Below are positions 8,326-13,502 of a DNA stretch of 13,502 bases, piece after piece (within the stretch, counting starts at the first letter, position 1; each line of letters opens with the position of its first letter). The stretch comes from Dictyocoela muelleri. Its lineage: Eukaryota > Microsporidia. The notes under the pieces are model-generated. The model saw nothing but the letters and a program-made list of their open reading frames with translations. It had not been told where the DNA came from and ran no database searches. Position numbers and translations under genes: made by a program. The DNA is taken from the NCBI GenBank assembly GCA_016256075.1, contig SDVU01000427.1, positions 1 to 13,502 on the forward strand, given 5' to 3'.

Positions 8326-8940
8326 ATATGAATGTTAAAATTGTCTTATAGGTGGAAGAGAATCATTTTTTATAGAAGTTCTTCGTTTCATTTTCTATAT
8401 CTACACCGAAAATTTTTCTTCATCATTTTTTTATTCGTAATGAGATATAAAAATCCCCTGAAACTTAGCACAAGAGCACTTTTTGCGTTTCAAAAAATTC
8501 CATAATGGTTAAAAAAATTTAAACTTTTTTGAGACGATATTCCGGGTGTTAACAAAAATATGAAAACCCGAATAGCGCCTTAAGACGAAATTACGGATAA
8601 CAGTGAACATGACTAGAGATTTAACGGTAATAAATAGAGAGAACCCTTTGTAGTGCTGCTCTCATGAGGGCGTTACATTTGAGGTAGCTTTATTAAAAAG
8701 GCCTTAGGTGTAAGTTTATCGTTTAAAATTCCGGATAAGCCGTCTAGACTCGGTGTTTAATCCTTTTTTTGAACGTTGATTCTATATTAGAAGTTAAAAT
8801 GGGCATTTTGGTATTTAGAAAATTAATCCTATTATCCATACCTTTCAACAATTATTTAAGTATAATATTTAGTTAATATTTGCTTCTTCATAGTTTTTTT
8901 CTTATCTTAAAATTATTTCAAATTTTTTTATCCAACAACC
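8326..8940. other. Spacer with CGGATAA-type motifs
   Basis: No gene was recognised. The segment 8535-8760 is less AT-rich than its surroundings and contains three related motifs on the plus strand: TTCCGGGTGTTAAC (8540-8553), TTACGGATAACAG (8591-8603) and TTCCGGATAAGCC (8729-8741). It could be debris of a DNA transposon end, but no paired ends could be shown. Confidence 0.4.
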
Positions 8941-8989
8941 ATGACAGAAGAACCTAGAAATGTGAGGTCAGAATTTTTTAAGAGTGTAG

Positions 8990-9846
8990 AGAATGCCGTT
9001 GAATAGATCACGGCGAATCGAGTTATACTAAAAGCAATACACTGTTTTGGGTATAACTAAAACATGTCAATAAACCATGAAGTATATTATAAATAATAGA
9101 TATAGACGAAACTTCGTAAACTATAATATTTTTGGAGTATATTTAATAGAAATTTATATAAAAAACCTAATATACCCTTCCAGGAGACACTACTAATTTT
9201 ATTATTGTGAAATAAAAATAACATATGCGTTCTATATAGAAACTGAAAGTAACGTTTCTACCTCTTCGAGTTTTAGGGTTAAAAGAAATATTTTAAATTA
9301 ATACAAGAGGTAAATAAGAAATGTAAAGTTAAAATTGGTGAATTTGAGCACACTGTTCAAACAGATGAAACTGTTATATTCACAGGGAAGTTACATACAA
9401 ACCCTAGTTCTATGTATGATTCTATTAAGAATAAAGCCTGGCTTGTATGGTTTATAGATGTATAAACAATAAAATTAGTTCTTGAAATCTTTCCTAACAG
9501 TTGTGGTGAGGTCATCCAAGTCTATTTCAAAAGAAACACAAAGAAGGATACCACATGTTAAACTGATTGCCATAGGTCTTATCTCGTAGCAGTCGGTGCG
9601 ATTAATGGAGATAATCTTTTTTTATCCATGAATATGGTTTTAAAAACAATGAATAGGAGATAACTAATCTAATAGATGAGATTTGGTTCTCTAAAAATAC
9701 GAAGTAAATGTAAAAAAGGGTAAGGTAAAATCCATTGTACTTTACTCCTTAGAGGAATTAAATGGCGACGTAGGGTTATGGGTAGATATAACAGTAAAAA
9801 TCTAAGAAAACGATTCTTACATCTCTCTAAATTATTTTTTAATAAA
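8990..9846 (+). pseudogene. Merlin (IS1595-like) transposase remnant, lineage C
   Basis: This is a third, divergent Merlin-type DDE transposase. The best part starts near 9284 with KLIQEVNKKCKVKIGEFEHT and runs into VQTDETVIFTGKLHTNPSSM, which holds the first catalytic Asp (GAT at 9364). KAWLVWFIDV and LEIFPNSCGEV follow. The second Asp is in TDCHRSYLVAVGA (GAT at 9565). About 36 residues later, in another frame, LIDEIWFSKN (near 9669-9700) occupies the place of N-x-I-E-x-x-W, with Asp where the catalytic Glu belongs. RGIKWRRRVMGRYNSKNLRK matches the family C-terminus (usually 'EFKWRRR...'). Upstream, ILKAIHCFGYN (near 9023) may be part of the N-terminal region, but the left limit is uncertain. 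In-frame stops after WFIDV, DTTC and MNRR, and at least one frameshift, inactivate it. TIRs were not found. Confidence 0.75.
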
Positions 9847-9915
9847 TAATTTAAAAAAAAAATAAAAACACTAGGTCTGGTCGGTTGAGGCAAAATTACT
9901 ATTAAAAGAATTCTT

Positions 9916-10040
9916 GAAAACCATATTTATTTAATTTTATTTCATATATACCAATTAATCTCTAATACCAACACATCACAAGTCTAACCAATAACAATCA
10001 TATAAACACCTAAAATATAACAAATAAAAATAATCATCTT
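9916..10040. other. Strand-skewed patch, nearly G-free on the plus strand
   Basis: By hand count this 125-bp stretch contains about 24 C but only one G on the plus strand, the rest being A/T. No gene or repeat unit was recognised in it. The rest of the spacer from 10041 to about 10380 is ordinary AT-rich sequence with nothing identifiable. Confidence 0.6.
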
Positions 10041-10469
10041 GAATTCAATAACCAATAAAAGTGTTTTACTTTTGCATACGTTAGTTTTAATCACATTTTT
10101 ACAGTGGTTTTCGAAAATACCGCACCTTAAAATATTCAAAATTACAAATATTAGCGAACCCCAATACTAGAGCATAAATAAACTCAATTATAATTATATT
10201 ATAAAAATAAATAAATTAATAAGATGATTTATAGATGTTTGATATATAGACAGATTTTAATTGATCTTGTAATAGTGCATTTTTTAAAATTATATTAATT
10301 ATTATTGAATCTTTAAATATAAGCGTACGCGTTTTAAAAATTTAAAAATTATATTAAAATTATAATTTTAAAGCAAATGCCCTAAAAAGTCGGAAAATGG
10401 CGCGACAAAAAGAATAAATCTCAAAAAAAACTAACACAGAAAAAAAAGAAAAAACACAAAAAAAATGTT

Positions 10470-10860
10470 GGAAAGGACTGAGGTTATAGAAGAATTCACA
10501 AGGAATTTTATTTTTCAATTTCGCAAGGTGGAACCATTAAAATTACAATCAAGTAATATTAAGAAAAAAAATCTTTGACAGAAAACAGCCCCGTCTAAAA
10601 AAGAGTACAAAGCAGTAAGATTTTTATAGATAGTTTATACTTAAATTCGAGGAACTAAGAAAAAGCGGTTTCCCATTCAAAAAATGAAATAAAAACCCAG
10701 AATAATAAAAAATAAAGTATAATGATTTTTTTTCAAGATATTCGTACAATGGCCCATTTCATCTGAACATTCATCAAAGATAATATCTTAAATAGTATGA
10801 ACCTCCATCAAACTTTGCCGAAATCAGATTGTGCAGAAGTTAGCAAATTCTTTGGCTAGT
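10470..10860 (+). mobile_element. Probable second Ty3/gypsy RT fossil
   Basis: Short segments in conserved order resemble the start of a Ty3/gypsy reverse transcriptase on the plus strand. VRFFIDSLYLNSR (near 10607-10650) resembles the R-x-x-I-D-x-x-x-L-N block. A basic stretch ending KKKRFPIQKM follows, where the family has 'TKK..FPI'. Then comes FFSRYSYNGPFHLNI (near 10728-10770), in the place of 'FS.IDL..GFHQI'. The fossil is heavily broken, no LTRs were found, and it reads in the opposite direction to the element at 4131-8325, so it would be a separate insertion. The similarity is weak and judged by eye only. Confidence 0.4.
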
Positions 10861-11039
10861 ACGAATTAATAAAACTATATTGTGATTAAAATGGCATTTA
10901 CAATTTTAAAGAAACCTGCCTATTTATTAAATCACTGTAAATAGATCTTGTGCTGAAAAAATCTTAATATTAATAATAAACGCATTCCACAAATAAAACG
11001 AGAATTATTATTTGACTCATCTTAAATAAAAGAGCTAAT

Positions 11040-11810
11040 TATATATATTATAATCAAGAAATCCGCGAAAATTAAAAAATAAGCACTTAGAAAATATTAA
11101 TATGAAATATATTAAAAATAAAACTTCGTGGGAACAAAACAAAATTTTTATATTTTTTTTTAAAAAATATTAATTACCAAATGATACATAAAACTTGATA
11201 AATATGCAAATTATTGAAATTTCACTGGCCATAAAATTTTTAATTTTAGTTGATAACATATTTATATTTCCACTGGTATCTTGAATTGAAATTTATATCA
11301 TATGAACCATAATTTTGTGATAGGTGATGTTTCAGATGAGATTTTATGTTTTTTATGAAATAAATATTGTTTATTTGAAATTTAGGATAATGTGTTTATG
11401 GTATAAATATATAAAAAATATTTATTTAATAAATATACACTTTTTAATAAATTCTTTATTCAATTTTCACGTTAACTCAGGTGAATAGGAGAAAATCAAC
11501 TTTAGTCATCTGACTTTTTATTTTTACCTGCAAATATACACATTTTTTAGACTCTTGGTATGGGTATCGTTAATCGTTCACAAAAAAAATATTATAATTT
11601 TATTAAAACTAATTTATTTGACAAACTGGGAGTTTTGGTTGTAAATTATAATTTTTATTAAAAATATCATTTATCAAGTTATTACCTGTTATCACAATCA
11701 ATACATTTAATTAACTCAGATTAATTAGTAATTGTTGGAATAAACGGGTTTTGGCTTGAAAAAAGTGAAATAAGAATTATAAATAATTATGATGATAATA
11801 ATGAAAACCC
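11040..11810. other. AT-rich spacer with no gene seen
   Basis: Low-complexity AT-rich DNA with poly-A and poly-T runs. I found no conserved peptide, RNA gene or clear repeat in either direction. Confidence 0.55.
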
Positions 11811-11889
11811 GAGGGCCAGATAGCTCAGTAATTAACACTCTTGATTGTAAAATTTAAGTATCGTGGTATAAATCCCGCTGACGTCCCTC
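11811..11889 (+). repeat. Decayed tRNA-like sequence, possible SINE head
   Basis: A tRNA-shaped sequence with an A-box-like TAGCTCAGTAATTAACACT (11821-11839) and a B-box-like GGTATAAATCC (11864-11874; consensus GGTTCGAATCC). The ends GAGGGCC and GTCCCTC pair at six of seven positions, like an acceptor stem. The arms CTTGA and TTAAG could form the anticodon stem (one G-T wobble) around an over-long 9-base loop containing TGT. The D-stem does not close and the T-stem has lost a base, so a working tRNA is unlikely. It opens a GC-richer block that extends to about 12250, which suits a tRNA-derived SINE or a tRNA pseudogene carried in a transposon. Confidence 0.55.
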
Positions 11890-12366
11890 TTTAATAAATA
11901 ATGAGGGATGACATTAAGCGGCCATAACTATTAATCATAGTAATATACAGCTGTTCCAGTGTTGTATAGTTGACTAAGACTTGGTCTATTATGACAATGA
12001 AGCATAAGGGACACTCTTAGGTGTGAGATTAGTGCGGCGACGCATCTAGGCAAAAAGTAGTAAAAAATAAAAATTCATGAAAAGCCTCTAATTGCCTGCA
12101 TCCTGCTGAGTCATTAATAAAACGAATATCGCTTGTACAGCTGGGCTTTTGGGTAGCTTAGTAAGTGATGTATTATCGGAACACCAAGAAACAAAGGTCA
12201 CAGACCACGGTAGGAGACAACTCTCCGGATTGGAAGCTATGGATATTGTCAACATGTAATATACAATAATGAAAACCTGATAATTGATTAAATCGAAGAA
12301 TTGGATTTATGTGAATAATTAAAAGTAAATTTAATTTTGAAAAGTGAGTAGATTTACTGCCCATTT
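11890..12366. other. GC-richer block following the tRNA-like sequence
   Basis: By hand count about one third or more of bases at 11821-12060 are G/C (30 of 60 in 12001-12060), well above the neighbouring sequence. No open frame of note is present. A second faint A-box-like string, GGGTAGCTTAGTAAGTG, occurs at 12150-12166, without a clear B box. The block may be the body of a SINE or of another non-coding element; it lapses back to AT-rich sequence after about 12250. Confidence 0.4.
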
Positions 12367-12519
12367 CATTTTTATAGTCCCATAATGGCATTTTTATAGT
12401 CCCCACATTGCATTTTTATAGTCTACATATTGCATTTTTATAGTCCCCACATTGGATTTTTATAGTCCCTATATTACATTTTTATAGTCCCCATATGCAT
12501 TTTTATAGTCCCTAATTAT
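12367..12519. repeat. 22-bp tandem array with TATA-like cores
   Basis: Seven units of a 22-bp repeat (one is 21 bp, the last partial) share the core (C/G)ATTTTTATAGTC. They start at 12367, 12389, 12411, 12433, 12455, 12477 and 12498. The second and fourth units are identical, CATTTTTATAGTCCCCACATTG without the last two bases being the shared part. On the minus strand each unit reads GACTATAAAAAT, so a TATAAAA-like box recurs every 22 bp. The array ends about 25 bp upstream of the IS630-like transposase start and may be subterminal repeats of that element or a promoter-like region. Confidence 0.85.
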
Positions 12520-12520
12520 T

Positions 12521-12530
12521 TATATAAAAG
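12521..12530 (+). promoter_or_regulatory. Possible TATA box of the IS630-like transposase
   Basis: TATATAAAAG lies 13 bases upstream of the ATG at 12544. Short leaders are common in compact eukaryotic genomes such as microsporidia. In DNA this AT-rich the match could be chance. Confidence 0.25.
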
Positions 12531-12543
12531 TATTACTCCTTAA

Positions 12544-13502
12544 ATGTTTTTAGATCGAAAGTATTTAAATTATAATGAACATAATAGCAATGCTGAAGAC
12601 ATATTAGAGACAATTGAGAATAAAACACAAATGTTACAAGGAAAAAAGACAGCCACTAACAAATACGTGATTGAATGTTTTTTTGGTTTATTGCAAAGAG
12701 ATGTCACCTTGATAGACATGTCTTCCATTTTAAATTTATCTTACAAAACAGTAAAAAGATTATATAAGAGATATCTAAACGGGGAATTTCAAGATCTATC
12801 AAATTTAAGCCTGCAGCGGAAAATAAGAGGGCTACCAAGAAAGATTTATCATTTGAAAGGCAAATAATAGCATCAGAGCCAGCCGCAAATTCGTGTATAA
12901 ATCTCAAAGCAATTTGTGAAAAACTTGTGGTATATAGTGGAAATCCTACATATTCATCATCGCCGTCGAAGGTATGCAGAATTATTAAACTCATGGATTA
13001 TAGTCGAAAAAAGATGTCTCTAATCTCAATTAATCGCAATAGTAATATAAATAAAGAAGTAAGACATGAGTATAGCGCATCTTTAAATAATATAAATGAT
13101 AATCAGCTTATATTTTTGATGAAACGGGGTTTAATTTGCATACCTATCAACAGCTCGGTTACTCACCTAAGAATACGAAATGTTATGTAAACGCAGCAAA
13201 TTCTAAGGGAATCTACATTTCCTTATTATGTGCTATTGATATCCTAGGAATTTTTGCATATAAAAAAAGTTGGAAGCTTTAAATCAATTGACCTGAATGC
13301 CTTTATATCCGAAGATTTGCCCATCTTACTTCCAAACGAAAGGAAATACATAGTCATGGATAATGCTACCATCCATAAGACAAGAGAGGTTCGAGAGGTT
13401 CGAGAGGTTCGAGAGGTTCGAGAGTTTCGAGAGGTTCGAGAGTTTCGAGAGGTTCGAGAGTTTCGAGAGGTTCGAGAGTTTCGAGAGGTTCGAGAGTTTC
13501 GA
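12544..13502 (+). pseudogene. IS630/Tc1-like (DDE_3) transposase, frameshifted, runs off the window
   Basis: This is a transposase of the IS630/Tc1-mariner superfamily. The N-terminus (12544-12800) has a helix-turn-helix in LIDMSSILNLSYKTVKRLYK. A second segment, ENKRATKKDLSFERQIIASE to NINDNQLIF (about 12819-13115), links to the catalytic domain. The first catalytic Asp is in IFDETGFNLHTYQQLGYSPK (GAT at 13118). Then come KCYVNAANSKG, ISLLCAIDILGIFAY and GSFKSIDLNAFISEDLP. The second Asp is in YIVMDNATIHKTREV (GAT at 13359), about 80 residues after the first, as usual. Frame changes fall near 12805-12815 (consistent with one lost base), near 13112-13117 and at the A-run near 13260-13270, so it is inactive. 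From 13386 the sequence is replaced by a 9-bp tandem repeat and the third acidic residue is not reached within the window. The ATG at 12544 is chosen as the first in frame. Confidence 0.85.
13386..13502. repeat. 9-bp tandem repeat (GAGGTTCGA / GAGTTTCGA)
   Basis: Thirteen exact 9-bp units fill 117 bp to the window edge. The first four are GAGGTTCGA; then GAGTTTCGA and GAGGTTCGA alternate, making an 18-bp higher-order unit. The units stay in frame with the preceding transposase segment and would encode Glu-Val-Arg / Glu-Phe-Arg. The array probably continues beyond the window. Confidence 0.95.

Noticed and set aside
9669-9893. Open frame of 74 codons on the minus strand
   Set aside because: It is antisense to the Merlin lineage C C-terminus and has no recognisable motif.
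10102-10126. Second hAT-like start CAGTGGTTTTCGAAAATACC
   Set aside because: Only the first few bases fit the hAT form, there is no G/C-rich block or partner end, and it does not match the terminus at 3737.
2186-11002. Shared 13-mer TAAAACGAGAATT (minus near 2187-2199, plus near 10994-11006)
   Set aside because: Too short and mostly A/T; flanks diverge quickly, so no common element can be claimed.
11811-11889. Functional tRNA-Thr (TGT in the loop)
   Set aside because: The D-stem does not close, the anticodon loop is two bases too long and the T-stem is a base short, so it is treated as a decayed tRNA-like sequence.
12173-12406. Open frame of 77 codons on the minus strand
   Set aside because: It starts inside the 22-bp tandem array and its first residues are just the translated repeat; no family resemblance.
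12704-12994. Open frame of 96 codons on the minus strand
   Set aside because: It is antisense to the IS630-like transposase, whose conserved blocks are on the plus strand.
13386-13502. CRISPR array
   Set aside because: The repeats are directly adjacent with no unique spacers and continue a transposase reading frame; it is a minisatellite.

Overview
The window is very AT-rich eukaryotic DNA with no host gene that I can support. It is a graveyard of transposable elements separated by long A/T runs: three divergent Merlin (IS1595/IS1016-like) DNA transposons, one IS630/Tc1-like transposase, one hAT-type terminus, one nearly full-length but decayed Ty3/gypsy LTR retrotransposon and probably a second gypsy RT fossil, plus a decayed tRNA-like (SINE-like) sequence. 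This mix (Merlin + Ty3/gypsy + IS630/mariner-like + hAT) in such AT-rich DNA is typical of TE-laden microsporidian genomes, such as the Anncaliia, Hamiltosporidium, Nosema or Edhazardia type. That assignment is an inference, because no rRNA or conserved host protein is present to settle it.

Layout. 1-205: AT-rich, with one CCCGGATAAC motif. 205-812 (+): decayed Merlin transposase, lineage A. 820-2370: AT-rich desert with a small 18-bp tandem repeat. 2382-3431 (+): a structurally complete Merlin element, lineage B, with 20-bp terminal inverted repeats, a perfect 8-bp target duplication and a broken transposase. 3737 onward: a hAT-like terminal sequence. 4131-8325 (-): Ty3/gypsy element with two ~244-bp LTRs, polypurine tract, Gag, protease, RT, RNase H and integrase regions, inactive. 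8326-8940: spacer with CGGATAA motifs. About 8990-9846 (+): decayed Merlin transposase, lineage C. 9916-10040: a strongly C-over-G skewed patch. 10470-10860 (+): probable second gypsy RT fossil. 11811-12250: a GC-richer island opening with a tRNA-like sequence. 12367-12519: a 22-bp tandem array carrying TATA-like cores. 12544-13502 (+): IS630/Tc1-like transposase, frameshifted, whose DDE domain runs into a 9-bp in-frame tandem repeat that continues off the window end.

None of these parts forms an operon or pathway. They are independent insertions, and every transposase is visibly inactivated. The points most worth a second look are the Merlin copy with a 36-bp perfect palindrome at its left end, the coexistence of three Merlin lineages within 10 kb, the gypsy LTR whose edge is a 17-bp palindrome and which lacks an obvious tRNA primer site, the 22-bp array just upstream of the IS630-like gene, and the 9-bp minisatellite growing out of its catalytic domain. 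I found no convincing previously undescribed functional system.
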